A stretch of 64,000 nt of DNA from Oscillospiraceae bacterium. Lineage in GTDB: Bacteria; Bacillota; Clostridia; Oscillospirales; Oscillospiraceae. The stretch lies in NCBI GenBank assembly GCA_017455685.1, contig JAFSZH010000016.1, positions 1 to 64,000 on the forward strand, given 5' to 3'. A model generated the notes under the pieces. The model did not search any database. It worked only from the letters and a program-made list of their open reading frames with translations, and was not told the DNA's origin. A program made the translations under genes and the position numbers. Below, in pieces: positions 24,564 to 33,863 of the stretch. Position 1 is the first letter of the stretch; the number at the start of each line of letters is the position of its first letter.

Positions 24564-26186
24564 ATGGACAGAAAAATGCTGCGCCGCAAGCTCTGCGGCC
24601 TGTTCACGCCAATCAAATACGCATTGCTGATACTGCTCTCGGCGCTGGTCTGCATCGGGGGCCGGACCCCCGAGCTCCTCCCCGGGCAGCTGGCGGAGAT
24701 CGCGCTGACCTTCGCGCTGTCGGAGGCGGTCCTGGCCCGGTCCGTCCGCTGGGGCCGGATCGTCAGCGACGTTCTTTCCGTGCTGATCGCGGCTCAGCTG
24801 CTGGTACTGAAGTTTGGCAGCACGTACCTCTCCATGATCATGCTGACCAATCTGGACAGCTTCAACGATCTCTCCGGCAGCATGGGAGTTTACATCTCCT
24901 GGGTCGTCCCGTCGATAGCCGCGGCGCTGCTGCCGGTGGGGCGGGTGTTTTCCCGCCGCTCCGCCGCCCTCGCCGCGCTGGCAGTCACCGTGGCCGCGGA
25001 AGTGCTGCTCATTCCGGGCGGCATGGTCACCCCCGGGAGCGCGTACGTCTCGCTGGCCGGACGGTGGGCGGACCACCGGCGGATCACCGCCGCCATTGCC
25101 GCCGGAAAAGCAGATCACGCGGCGTTCTTCCGGGAGGGGATCGCCGGCGGGACGGATAAGCCGGAGGGCCTCTCCGACCGGCCCAACGTGGTGATCGTAT
25201 TCACCGAGGGCCTGTCCCAGCACATCGTGGACGACGAGCGGGACATCATGGCCAACGTCCGGGACTGGCAGGGCCGGTCGCTGACCTTTGCAAACTATTA
25301 TAACCACACTTTTGCCACTTACCGCGCTCTGATCGGGCAGCTCTACTCCGGGTTCCAGCTCAACAACGAGGACCCGAACTGTCTGATCTCCCTGCACGAT
25401 ATCCTGCGGGGCCGGGGCTATGACACCATTTTCCTCAATACCGAGCCCAATGACGCCTATGTAACGGGGTATATCAACGCTCTGGGCTTCAGCGAGGTGC
25501 GGTACGACCCGAAAACGGAATGTAAAGGCATCAACAATTCTCTCTCCGACCGGCAGGCCTATGAGGCGGTGCGCGCCGCGCTGGAGGAGCAGGCGGAAAA
25601 GGACGCACCCTGTCTGATCTGCATTTACACCTATGGGACCCATCTGGCCCAGGATTCCGTGGGGGCCAGGTTCGGCGACGGGAGTGACCCGGAGCTGAAC
25701 AAGTTTTACGACCTGGATCTGGCCTTCGGGGATTTCATGGTGTGGTTCTCCGAGGCTGAATGTACGAAGGACACGCTGCTGGTGTTCACCGCCGACCACG
25801 CCGCCTATGCGGATTCCTACTACAAGGCGACCTTCCCCGACGCCGGGCGTGCCGACGACGAGCTGGATACCGTTCCTCTCTTCTTCTACTATAACCGCGT
25901 CGCGCCGCAGGTGATCGACGTGGGCGGGCGGAACTCCATCGACCTGGCGCCCACGGTGCTGGATCTGCTGGACGTGTCCGCGCCCAACTATTTCCTGGGA
26001 GAGAGCCTGTTCCTGCCCCGGGACACCGGCGGGCTATCCCCTGACACGCTCTTCCACGGCGCAGACGGGCTGCTGTGCTCCGACGGCGGGGCGATCCGCT
26101 CTCTCACCGCTTCGGAAAAGGAGCAGGCGGAGGCACTGCTGATCCGTTACTTCACCGCCCGGCTGGAACCGCCGGAGGAAAGCTGA
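24564..26186 (+). CDS. LtaS/sulfatase-family phosphotransferase, copy 1
   Basis: 540 residues. Four to five N-terminal helices (residues ~15-170), then an extracellular alkaline-phosphatase-like domain: VIVFTEGLSQHIVDDERDIM (metal ligand region), NHTFATYRALIGQLYSG with Thr249/Thr252 as candidate nucleophile, CIYTYGTHL, and LVFTADHAAYADSY (metal-binding Asp-His). LtaS, OpgB and EptA-type enzymes of this class move phosphoglycerol or phosphoethanolamine from lipid to a glycan outside the cell. It fits decoration of the polymer made by this locus; the exact group is unknown. Followed by a paralogue 25 bases later. Confidence 0.85.
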   Translation: MDRKMLRRKLCGLFTPIKYALLILLSALVCIGGRTPELLPGQLAEIALTFALSEAVLARSVRWGRIVSDVLSVLIAAQLLVLKFGSTYLSMIMLTNLDSFNDLSGSMGVYISWVVPSIAAALLPVGRVFSRRSAALAALAVTVAAEVLLIPGGMVTPGSAYVSLAGRWADHRRITAAIAAGKADHAAFFREGIAGGTDKPEGLSDRPNVVIVFTEGLSQHIVDDERDIMANVRDWQGRSLTFANYYNHTFATYRALIGQLYSGFQLNNEDPNCLISLHDILRGRGYDTIFLNTEPNDAYVTGYINALGFSEVRYDPKTECKGINNSLSDRQAYEAVRAALEEQAEKDAPCLICIYTYGTHLAQDSVGARFGDGSDPELNKFYDLDLAFGDFMVWFSEAECTKDTLLVFTADHAAYADSYYKATFPDAGRADDELDTVPLFFYYNRVAPQVIDVGGRNSIDLAPTVLDLLDVSAPNYFLGESLFLPRDTGGLSPDTLFHGADGLLCSDGGAIRSLTASEKEQAEALLIRYFTARLEPPEES

Positions 26187-26211
26187 CCTCTTATGACAGA
26201 CAGGAATGGCT

Positions 26212-28146
26212 ATGGACAATACTAAGCTTCACCGGGATATCCGCCGTTTGCTTACGCCGATCAAATACGGTCTGCTGCTTTTGCTGGCTTTGTACGTCAG
26301 CATTGACGGGAAGAGGAGCGCCCTGATCCCCGGTCAGGTGCTGGAAATCCTCTTTATCTTTGTTCTGTCGGACGAGATCTGCGCCCGTTCCCGCGTCTGG
26401 GGGCAGGTCGTCAGCAGCATGGGTTGTATTCTCATCACAGCGCAGCTTCTGATTTTCAGGTTCGGAAGCACCTATCTGTCCCTCGTCATGGTGACCAACC
26501 TTTTCAATCTCAGAGACCTTACCGGCAGCACGGCGTTTTATTTTTCCCGGATCATTCCGGCCATGATCGTCTCTCTTCTTCCGGTGAAGCACGTACTTGG
26601 CCGCAGAGGCATTTCTGCCGCGGCGCTGGCCGGTATCGCGGCGGCGGATATTTTTCTATGCTGCGTCGTCGGGATGACCTCGCCGATGAGCGCTTACATT
26701 TCTCTGGCAAAGCAATGGAACGATCATCGCCGGCTGGCGGCTGAGGTCTCCGCCGGTGAAACGGATCGGGAGGCGTTCTCTCAAAGCGGGATCGCCGACG
26801 GAAGAGAAAGACCGGATACGCTCCCCCTCAGACCCAACGTGATCGTTATTTTCGCGGAAGGGCTTTCCCAGCATATCATTGATGATGAGCGGCAGATCAT
26901 GCCCAGTGTGAAGTATTGGGAGAGCCGGTCGCTCAGTTTTTCAAATTACTACAACCACACTTTCGCCACCTTCAGAGCCTTGATCGGGCAGCTGTATTCC
27001 GGTTACCAGCTGAACGACACCGATGAAAACAAGCTGGTGTCCCTGCAGAGCGTCCTCCATGACTGCGGGTACCATACGGTCTTTATCAATACGGAACCGA
27101 ATCACGAATCGTTTACCCGATATCTGAACGCCTTCGGATTCGATGAACTGATCGGGGAACCGGGCGGAACGTATCGCGGCGCAAGCAATTCCATTCCGGA
27201 TAAGGACGCCTACGACATGCTCAGGGAAGCCGCCGAAGCCCGCTCAAATGAGAATGAGCCGTTTTTTATTTCCATCTATACCTTCGGAACACACACTTCC
27301 CTTGACGGCGTTTACAGCAGATTCGGAGACGGCAGCGATCCGGAGCTGAACAAGTTTTATGATCTGGATCGTTCTTTCCGATCCTTCATGGACTGGTTTG
27401 CCTCCTCCGAATTCGCCGACAACACGGTCCTGGTGTTCACTTCCGATCACGCGACTTTCGCAGACGCGTTTTACAGGAATTCTTTTCCCGATCAGCCACG
27501 GCCCTATACGGAACTGGATTCGATCCCGCTGTTTATCTACTGGAGCGGCGCCGTATCCGAGGTCGTGGACGCAGGCGGCAGGAATTCTCTGGATCTGGTG
27601 CCGACGCTTCTGGATTTTCTGGATATCTCCGCCCCCAATTGCTTTTTGGGAACATCTCTCTTCTCCGCCGATCACGCAGCTTTTGAGGCAGATACGTATT
27701 TTCACAGCGTCGACAGTATCGCCTGCTCAAAGGGCGGTATCGTTCGTGACCTTTCTCCTTCCGAATTTGCCGAATTCAGCGAATTGCTGAAGAGATATTT
27801 CATTGCAAAATCCACGGCCGACGACATCACGATAACGCGGGATTCTTCCTCTGTCCTGTTCGGCATGGAGACCCGCGTCGATCCGGAGACCGGCACCCTG
27901 CTGCTCTCCCTTCCTTTGGAGGGAAGATATGATCAGGTCTGGTTTGCGCTCTGGAGCGACATAGGCGCGCAGGACGACCTTGTCTGGTATGCTGCCGAGA
28001 GAACAGACGGCGGCGTGTGGTCCCGCTCGGTCGATCTCTCCTCTCTCGAGGCGGAAGGATACTACACTCTTCATGTTTACGTTGAAAAGGATGCCGAGAC
28101 AACCTTTATCGGTGAAAAGAAGCTGCTGTATCCGGGTATCTCCTGA
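26212..28146 (+). CDS. LtaS/sulfatase-family phosphotransferase, copy 2 with C-terminal extension
   Basis: 644 residues, clearly paralogous to the gene before it: MDNTKLHRDIRRLLTPIKYG aligns end to end with copy 1, and VIFAEGLSQHIIDDERQIM, NHTFATFRALIGQLYSG and VFTSDHATFADAFY repeat its active-site motifs. It has ~110 extra residues at the C-terminus (from about 535; beta-rich, ...LSLPLEGRYDQVWFALWSD...), perhaps a carbohydrate-binding module. I prefer ATG 26212 (AGGA six bases upstream, alignment with copy 1) to 26206. Its base composition is less GC-rich than copy 1, so the duplication is old or one copy was acquired. Confidence 0.84.
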   Translation: MDNTKLHRDIRRLLTPIKYGLLLLLALYVSIDGKRSALIPGQVLEILFIFVLSDEICARSRVWGQVVSSMGCILITAQLLIFRFGSTYLSLVMVTNLFNLRDLTGSTAFYFSRIIPAMIVSLLPVKHVLGRRGISAAALAGIAAADIFLCCVVGMTSPMSAYISLAKQWNDHRRLAAEVSAGETDREAFSQSGIADGRERPDTLPLRPNVIVIFAEGLSQHIIDDERQIMPSVKYWESRSLSFSNYYNHTFATFRALIGQLYSGYQLNDTDENKLVSLQSVLHDCGYHTVFINTEPNHESFTRYLNAFGFDELIGEPGGTYRGASNSIPDKDAYDMLREAAEARSNENEPFFISIYTFGTHTSLDGVYSRFGDGSDPELNKFYDLDRSFRSFMDWFASSEFADNTVLVFTSDHATFADAFYRNSFPDQPRPYTELDSIPLFIYWSGAVSEVVDAGGRNSLDLVPTLLDFLDISAPNCFLGTSLFSADHAAFEADTYFHSVDSIACSKGGIVRDLSPSEFAEFSELLKRYFIAKSTADDITITRDSSSVLFGMETRVDPETGTLLLSLPLEGRYDQVWFALWSDIGAQDDLVWYAAERTDGGVWSRSVDLSSLEAEGYYTLHVYVEKDAETTFIGEKKLLYPGIS

Positions 28147-28166
28147 ACCCGATCCCCCGCCATACT

Positions 28167-28198
28167 CCGCAGCGGCGAAACCCGCCGCTGCGGTTTTT
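28167..28198 (+). terminator. Terminator after the LtaS-like pair
   Basis: CCGCAGCGGCG (28167-28177) pairs with CGCCGCTGCGG (28183-28193), then TTTTT. Confidence 0.88.
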
Positions 28199-28482
28199 CT
28201 CAACGGCCATCAGGCGAAAAACGCCGGCTTTCAGAGCGACGTGTATTGTCCAGTCATTGGTTTTCATGGAATTATGCAGCGCAGCGATGTGGTTACCCCG
28301 CCTGCATCGTGGAAGACACGATACAATTCAGAAATGTGATCTCCGAGCCGGAAGGTTACAGCATAGAAAAAACAGTCTCCATCAGTGAAAAATACACTGA
28401 TCCAGAGGACTCAAGTATTGAAAACAGCTATCCAGATATCATTCCTTGGAAAATGCGGCCCAGGGATATGTAATCGTTCCGA
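28199..28482. other. AT-rich remnant with no recognisable gene
   Basis: About 280 bases of lower GC between the terminator and the third LtaS-like fragment. One open frame (28246-28473) contains the repeated-looking SIEKTVSISEKYTDPEDSSIEN but has no ribosome-binding site and matches nothing I know. Probably debris from an insertion or deletion that removed most of a third paralogue. Confidence 0.4.
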
Positions 28483-28651
28483 CCGGCGAGGCCGGGGGCT
28501 TCCCGCCGACACCGTTTTCCACAGCGCGGACGGGCTGCTGTGCTCCGACGGCGGGGCGATCCGCTCTCTCACCGCTTCGGAAAAGGAGCAGGCGGAGGCG
28601 CTGCTGATCCGCTACTTCACCGCCCGGCTGGAACCGCCGGAAGGTGCATAA
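28483..28651 (+). pseudogene. Third LtaS-like paralogue, C-terminal fragment
   Basis: The last ~55 codons read RGRGLPADTVFHSADGLLCS, continuing to ARLEPPEGA, and are nearly the same as the C-terminus of copy 1 at ~26022-26186. A 71-base stretch is identical (26064-26134 and 28529-28599). No start codon or upstream domain remains. It is either the end of a deleted third gene or a product of recombination between the tandem copies. Confidence 0.82.
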
Positions 28652-28670
28652 AGCAGAATACTCTCACGCT

Positions 28671-28700
28671 CCGGAATGACGAACGTCATTCCGGGGCGTT
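28671..28700. terminator. Hairpin between the LtaS-like remnant and the ABC exporter genes
   Basis: CCGGAATGACG (28671-28681) and CGTCATTCCGG (28684-28694), then GGCGTTTTTG on the plus strand. It overlaps the end of the minus-strand ATPase gene. Confidence 0.75.
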
Positions 28701-29459
28701 TTTGTCTCCGCTGATGGTCTCTTTCCCCGCAAGAAAAGCCTCGTACCGGTCGCAGATGCCCTGCACGTCGTCCCCGAAGGCAATCTGCTCGCCCCGGTGG
28801 AGCCACAGCACCTTGTCGCACAGGTCCCGCACCTGATTCAGGCTGTGGGACACCAGGATGGTGGTAGCCCCGCCGCGGATGATCTCTTTCATTTTTTCTT
28901 CGCTCTTGGCGCGGAATGCCCCGTCTCCAACGGACAGCACCTCGTCCAGGATAAGGATATCCGGCCGCACCAGAGAGGCGATGGAGAAGGCCAGCCGGGA
29001 TTTCATGCCGGAGGAAAGCTGCTTGAAGGGCCGGTCCTCGAATTCCTTCAGTTCGGCGAAGTCGATGATGCTCTCATAGGTGTCGTTCATGAACTCTCTG
29101 GTGTAGCCCAGCATAGCCCCCCGGAGATAGGTATTCTCCCGAACGGTCAGCTCTCCGTCAAAGCCGCTGCCCAGCTCCAGCAGTGCGGCGATGGTGCCCT
29201 CTCTTCGGACGCTGCCCTCGGTGGGCTCCATGATGCCGGAGATCACTTTCAGCAGAGTGGACTTGCCCGCGCCGTTGGCGCCGATGATTCCCAGCATTTC
29301 CCCCCGCTCCAGGGCAAAGGAAACGTGCCGGTCGGCCCAGAATTCCGTCACGTGGTAGTCATGCCGAATCTTGCGGAGAACATATTCCTTCAGGCCGATC
29401 TCCTTGAAGTCGCCGATGAGATAGGCGATGGAAACGTCCTGTACTTCCAAAATACTCAT
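28686..29459 (-). CDS. Polysaccharide/teichoic acid export ABC ATPase (TagH/Wzt-like)
   Basis: 257 residues. Walker A GANGAGKST, signature LSSGMKSRLAFS, Walker B ILILDEVLSVGDGAF and switch His in VSHS. The ~25-residue lead (...GLKEYVLRKIRHDYHVTEFW) before the ATPase core and the LSSGM signature are typical for the TagH/KpsT/Wzt group, which exports lipid-linked glycans. It lacks the long C-terminal carbohydrate-binding domain of Wzt and the extension of TagH. Pairs with the permease gene nine bases upstream. Confidence 0.92.
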   Translation of the reverse strand: MSILEVQDVSIAYLIGDFKEIGLKEYVLRKIRHDYHVTEFWADRHVSFALERGEMLGIIGANGAGKSTLLKVISGIMEPTEGSVRREGTIAALLELGSGFDGELTVRENTYLRGAMLGYTREFMNDTYESIIDFAELKEFEDRPFKQLSSGMKSRLAFSIASLVRPDILILDEVLSVGDGAFRAKSEEKMKEIIRGGATTILVSHSLNQVRDLCDKVLWLHRGEQIAFGDDVQGICDRYEAFLAGKETISGDKNAPE

Positions 29460-29468
29460 ATGGCGTCC

Positions 29469-30236
29469 TCAAACGTAATACAAAAATCTGGTGTTGTATT
29501 TCTTATAGATCGCGCAGCCCACGGTGAACACGAATACCGCGTCCGCCAGCAGCAGCAGATGGAACCACACGCTGGGGATGGTGGCCTCAATGACGATCTT
29601 CCGGAAATAGCGGATGAAAAGATACATGGGGTTGAGCAAAAAGAGGTTTCGAACCATCGGGCTGTAGCCGTCGATGGTGTAAAAAATAGCGGACATATAC
29701 ATCAGCAGCTGGGTGAACACGCCCCAAAGATACTGGATATCCCGGAAAAAAACGAACAGCGCCGAAAGGATCAGCCCCAGTCCCACGTTGAAGACCATCA
29801 GCAGCACCACCGGATAGAGCAGCAGCACAAACTTCCAGGTAAAGGTGATGTGGTCCAGAACGCAGAACAGGAAAAACACACACAGCGTCAGGCCGAAGTT
29901 GATCAGCGTCTGCACGTTTTTGGAGAACAGAAAGAGATATTTGGGCACGTTTACTTTTGTGAAAATGGCGGCGTTGCTCATCAGCGAGGTCATTCCCTGG
30001 TTGGTGGATTCGGTGAAATAGGAGTACAGCAGGGTCCCGCAGAAAAGATAGGTGGTATAGTGGTTCATTCCCCGGCCGAAAAAGTGGGTGAACACCAGCC
30101 GCATCACCAGCAGCATCAGCAGCGGAGACAGCACGCTCCACGCCATGCCCAGCACCGTGCGCTTGTATTTGGTTTTGAAGTCCCTTTTCACCAGCTCTTC
30201 AAACAGGAACCGGTATTTCTTCCATTTTTCCAGCAT
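29469..30236 (-). CDS. Polysaccharide/teichoic acid export ABC permease (TagG/Wzm-like)
   Basis: 255 residues, six helices in ABC-2 arrangement. RDFKTKYKRTVLGMAWSVLS near the N-terminus and RYFRKIVIEATIPSVW near the C-terminus are the family signatures. With the ATPase it forms a channel for a finished lipid-linked polymer. AAAGGAG precedes the start. The presence of this exporter and a Wzx flippase in one locus suggests either two polymers or a split between main chain and side chain. Confidence 0.92.
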   Translation of the reverse strand: MLEKWKKYRFLFEELVKRDFKTKYKRTVLGMAWSVLSPLLMLLVMRLVFTHFFGRGMNHYTTYLFCGTLLYSYFTESTNQGMTSLMSNAAIFTKVNVPKYLFLFSKNVQTLINFGLTLCVFFLFCVLDHITFTWKFVLLLYPVVLLMVFNVGLGLILSALFVFFRDIQYLWGVFTQLLMYMSAIFYTIDGYSPMVRNLFLLNPMYLFIRYFRKIVIEATIPSVWFHLLLLADAVFVFTVGCAIYKKYNTRFLYYV

Positions 30237-30246
30237 ACGTACTCCT

Positions 30247-31398
30247 TTACGGACCGACGGTCTCCTCTCCGAAAACGGCGACGTTCCGTTCCCGTTCCCG
30301 GAGGAACTTCTCGGTCCCTTTACGCTCTGACAGAGAAAACAGTGTTTTCATCCGCCTGGTATATTGTTCCATACCCGCCAGTCTTTCATACCGGCGGCGG
30401 GAGATCCAGCCCATGAATGCAAGGCGTCGGGGATGCCGCAGAAACTCCGCCATGGCGTCCCGAAGAGCGCCGGCGTCCCCGGCGGGGACCACACGGCCGT
30501 TCCCGCGCTTTACCATGTATTTTGCACCTACGTTCTCCGTGACGATCAGCGGCTTTCCCAGCATGGCGCCCTCCAGCGCCGTGAGGGACCCGGCCTCGTC
30601 CCGGGAGGCCACCACGACCACGTCTGCCCGGGACAGCGCAGCGATCCGCTCCTTTCCTGGCACCACGCCCAGGTACTCCACGCCTGGCGTTTCCTCTGCC
30701 CGGCGCAGCAGCGCCGCGCCGAAGTCAGTCTCGCCGCCCGCCCCGGCCAGAAGCAGTTCCGCCCGGGGGCGCAGCTCCTTCGGCAGAGTGCGGAAGGCCT
30801 CCAGCAGCACGTCGCAGCCCTTCCGGGGCTCCAGGGTGCCGAACTGCGCAAAGCGCACCGTCTCCCCGCTCCCGGGGACACGGTGGAGCGACTTGTCCGA
30901 TTCGTCCTCCACCGCGTTGCGGAGCACCCGGATGGGCTCGTCCGCGTAGGGGGCCAGCGCCTGCCTGGCATACTCGCTGATGCACACGATATCCCGGCTG
31001 TGCCGGAGCATGTACGCCGTCTCTGGTGGAGATGCCGCCAGCACGTCAGAAATGTTGGCCGCCTCCCGGATATACCACACGGTGGGGATGCGCTGGCAGC
31101 ACACCCGGACAAAGCGGGCGGTGACGGCGGTGTTGCACACGGCCAGATCGAATTCTTCGATCTTCGCCAGCCGCTCCGGCCACACCGTCTCCTCGATGGG
31201 GACCAGCTCCACCGGGATCCCGCTTTGCTCAAACTCCGCTTTCAGCGGCCCGTCCCACATGGTCCACACCGTGGGAGCATAGCCCAGGCGCTGGCCAACG
31301 CGGCACATCCGGAGAAGGCTCCGGGGCGCTCCGGTGGCGCTCATCTCATGGGAGATGAAGAGGACGCTGTATATTTTCTTGTTTTTCACAAAAATCAT
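30247..31398 (-). CDS. Family 4 glycosyltransferase
   Basis: 383 residues, GT-B fold. The N-terminal domain has FISHEMSATGAPRSLLRMC (acceptor side); the C-terminal domain has LEPRKGCDVLLEAF and the sugar-nucleotide site SRDEAGSLTALEGAMLGKPL with the E-x7-E pattern (shifted). Retaining enzyme of cytoplasmic polymer assembly; donor unknown. AAGGACACT precedes the ATG at 31398. It lies 10 bases before the exporter permease gene. Confidence 0.87.
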   Translation of the reverse strand: MIFVKNKKIYSVLFISHEMSATGAPRSLLRMCRVGQRLGYAPTVWTMWDGPLKAEFEQSGIPVELVPIEETVWPERLAKIEEFDLAVCNTAVTARFVRVCCQRIPTVWYIREAANISDVLAASPPETAYMLRHSRDIVCISEYARQALAPYADEPIRVLRNAVEDESDKSLHRVPGSGETVRFAQFGTLEPRKGCDVLLEAFRTLPKELRPRAELLLAGAGGETDFGAALLRRAEETPGVEYLGVVPGKERIAALSRADVVVVASRDEAGSLTALEGAMLGKPLIVTENVGAKYMVKRGNGRVVPAGDAGALRDAMAEFLRHPRRLAFMGWISRRRYERLAGMEQYTRRMKTLFSLSERKGTEKFLRERERNVAVFGEETVGP

Positions 31399-31405
31399 AG
31401 TGTCC

Positions 31406-33835
31406 TTATGGTTTCTCTCTCAAGAAGTACACACGGAATGTATACTTTGCTCCATGCTCCTTCCTGCAGCGGATAAAAGTGCGGATCTTACGGGCCGGCC
31501 AAGTCATGAATCGCCCGATTTTGTAGGAGGCCGAAGAATGGATTAAATCAACTTCTTTTTGATAATCGACAAGACTATCCGGCTGTTTTATATCAACCAC
31601 CACAGATGTTGCGTTCAAATTATTTCTCAGTTGTATTATTTCTTGTGCTTTGGCAGTGGCTCCAATACGATAGTGATCAAACAGTGTTTCCCACATGATA
31701 CGCGCCTCGTCCGGAATTGCTGTTCCCTGAGGCTCTGTCTCCATTGAGTCAAATATCTCTTTCCAAGCTTGCGAATAGCTGAACCGGCCAATTTCTATCG
31801 CATGGTCCTTCGCTTCGCGACCCATTCTATGCCTCAACTCATCATCCTCTAAAAGGTGAATAATCGCATCTGCCGCTGCTTTCACATCCCCCATAGGTAC
31901 CGAAATGATTCCCCTGTTATTTTCTGTCAGAGTTAAATACGGCAGTTCATACATTACACAGGGTACTCCAGCTGCCTTTGATTCAAACAGAGTAAGAGAG
32001 AAGCCTTCATACTTGGATGTCATAAGAAAAACCGACCCCAAAAGGTAAAAAGGCTGAACATCTGTCTGAAAGCCGGTCAATACTACCGCATTTCCCACTC
32101 CTATGTCCTCTGTGCGCTTTTTTAAATCCGAAATATAAGCTTTATTGCTGTCACTATCCCCAATAATAAAGAGTTTTGCCTCTGGTACTTCTTTCAAAAC
32201 CTCCGCAAGAATATGAATAGCATCGTATGGTCTTTTTTCATCCGACACTCTGCCAATCCAAACAATATTCTTCCCCGTCAGAGAGGCATCCGGCACCTGA
32301 TTTACATCCACAAATATCGGGTTAATCACAGAAAACACTCTTGAATTGAAATTGCTCCAAAAGTATTTGTCTGCCTTTCCCAGGGTCACAATCCCATCCG
32401 CCAAACGGAGAATTGCGGGCATTTCTCCCCAGTAAATTGGGATGGCATGAAGCATCATGGAAAAGACTCCGTGAGTGTGGACAATAGTATTTACGCCGTA
32501 GCTCTTTATGACCAATAAATCCCACAGGAGACAGTTAGCCATCCACGAATGGTATACTATTGTATCTAAGTTGTACTTCTTTATGATTCGCGCCAGATCC
32601 TGCGCTCGTTTCTCATAATTATTTTCATTTGTTTCAAAATATGAGAAAATGATCTCCCTTTCCACTTCCTCGGGAATCGGATAATCATATTGTCCAGGCG
32701 GAGTATCTGTAATCAAGACGCATTCGTAGCCCATTTCATTCCAAAGCTTAATCAATTGTGCTACTACCCGCTGTGCTCCTCCAATAGACAAATGATGATA
32801 ATAGACGCCAATCCGTTTCACCTTTCGGGGATTATCCGTCAGTGTCTTCGCGTTTTGAAGCAGTTCTGCGACCGATACTTTTTTATACCAGTTGCGGGCT
32901 GCGATCTCCGCAACCACTTCTTCCGGTTTCCAATAGGCAAGCATATCGTCAAAGCCGCTGGCCTTGTCCTCCAGACGGCATCGAAGATCCCACTCCCCGA
33001 CACAAGATGTAAGCAACTGTTTTCTAGTCGCGCGGAGAGTTGCTTCCATTCCCTCCTCCTTCGGTTGACCATTCAGAAACCGCCCAATCGCGTCTGCCAC
33101 ACTCCCCATTTGACAATACCGGTGAAACAGTTCGCCCGTCAGCCGGGTTTTTCCCGTATTTCCGCTCCCTAGCCGGTATGAGTAAAACGTCATCTCCGGC
33201 AGCCCATAATAGGACTCGGCAAAATACGTCAAAAGGAAACAAGCATATTCATCCTGCGCAATAGGCAAAGAGATATCCTCATAATACGAAAACGCTTTCT
33301 TGCACAGCTCCGCCGTAAACCACTTGTTCCATATCGTAAAGCCAAACTGTTTGCGCTCAAAGCACCCCCGAAAGACATCTCGCCCCTGCAGATGACCGTT
33401 ATACGGTCGCAGGAACTTTTCATACCCTTCCCGTCTGGCTTCTTCGATTTTTTGTTCGCTGATGATTCTTGTATTGAACTGAAGGATATCTGCATTTTTC
33501 TCCTCCATAATCGAGCAAAGCTTATCGCAGCTATCCAATTCGACAAAATCATCCCCATCAACAAACCAGATGTACTTACCCGCGGCCTGTTGAACTCCTT
33601 CTTTCCTTGAGATGGACGCCGTTTTGTTTTCCGAGTTGGTGATAATGCTTATCCTGTCGTCTTTCTTTTTGTACTCCTGCAGGATGGACGCAGTAGCATC
33701 CGTCGACCCGTCGTCCACGCATATGATCTCAATATTTTTCATCGTCTGGTTGACGACGCTGTCCAAGCACTCCCGAAGATACTTCTCCCCATTATATATA
33801 GGGATGATCACGGAAACATTGGGTTGGGAGTTCAT
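31406..33835 (-). CDS. Fused GT2-GT4 glycosyltransferase
   Basis: 809 residues. Residues 1-~110 are a GT2 core (VSVIIPIYNGEKYLRECLDS, VDDGSTDATAS, WFVDGDDFVEL) with a helical region to ~325. From about 345 (KRIGVYYHHLSIGGAQRVVA) a GT4 enzyme follows, with IVWIGRVSDEKRPYDAIHIL and MTSKYEGFSLTLFESKAAGV (E-x7-E). Two linked transferase activities could add two sugars in sequence. The gene is strikingly AT-richer than both neighbours and uses AT-ending codons, a sign of recent transfer. GGAGGATAG lies upstream of the start. Confidence 0.86.
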   Translation of the reverse strand: MNSQPNVSVIIPIYNGEKYLRECLDSVVNQTMKNIEIICVDDGSTDATASILQEYKKKDDRISIITNSENKTASISRKEGVQQAAGKYIWFVDGDDFVELDSCDKLCSIMEEKNADILQFNTRIISEQKIEEARREGYEKFLRPYNGHLQGRDVFRGCFERKQFGFTIWNKWFTAELCKKAFSYYEDISLPIAQDEYACFLLTYFAESYYGLPEMTFYSYRLGSGNTGKTRLTGELFHRYCQMGSVADAIGRFLNGQPKEEGMEATLRATRKQLLTSCVGEWDLRCRLEDKASGFDDMLAYWKPEEVVAEIAARNWYKKVSVAELLQNAKTLTDNPRKVKRIGVYYHHLSIGGAQRVVAQLIKLWNEMGYECVLITDTPPGQYDYPIPEEVEREIIFSYFETNENNYEKRAQDLARIIKKYNLDTIVYHSWMANCLLWDLLVIKSYGVNTIVHTHGVFSMMLHAIPIYWGEMPAILRLADGIVTLGKADKYFWSNFNSRVFSVINPIFVDVNQVPDASLTGKNIVWIGRVSDEKRPYDAIHILAEVLKEVPEAKLFIIGDSDSNKAYISDLKKRTEDIGVGNAVVLTGFQTDVQPFYLLGSVFLMTSKYEGFSLTLFESKAAGVPCVMYELPYLTLTENNRGIISVPMGDVKAAADAIIHLLEDDELRHRMGREAKDHAIEIGRFSYSQAWKEIFDSMETEPQGTAIPDEARIMWETLFDHYRIGATAKAQEIIQLRNNLNATSVVVDIKQPDSLVDYQKEVDLIHSSASYKIGRFMTWPARKIRTFIRCRKEHGAKYTFRVYFLREKP

Positions 33836-33863
33836 CTCTCTATCCTCCGTTGCTTCTTTTTTG

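Noticed and set aside
28246..28473. 75-codon open frame before the third LtaS-like fragment
   Set aside because: No ribosome-binding site, no family, and it sits in a debris region; recorded as a remnant instead.
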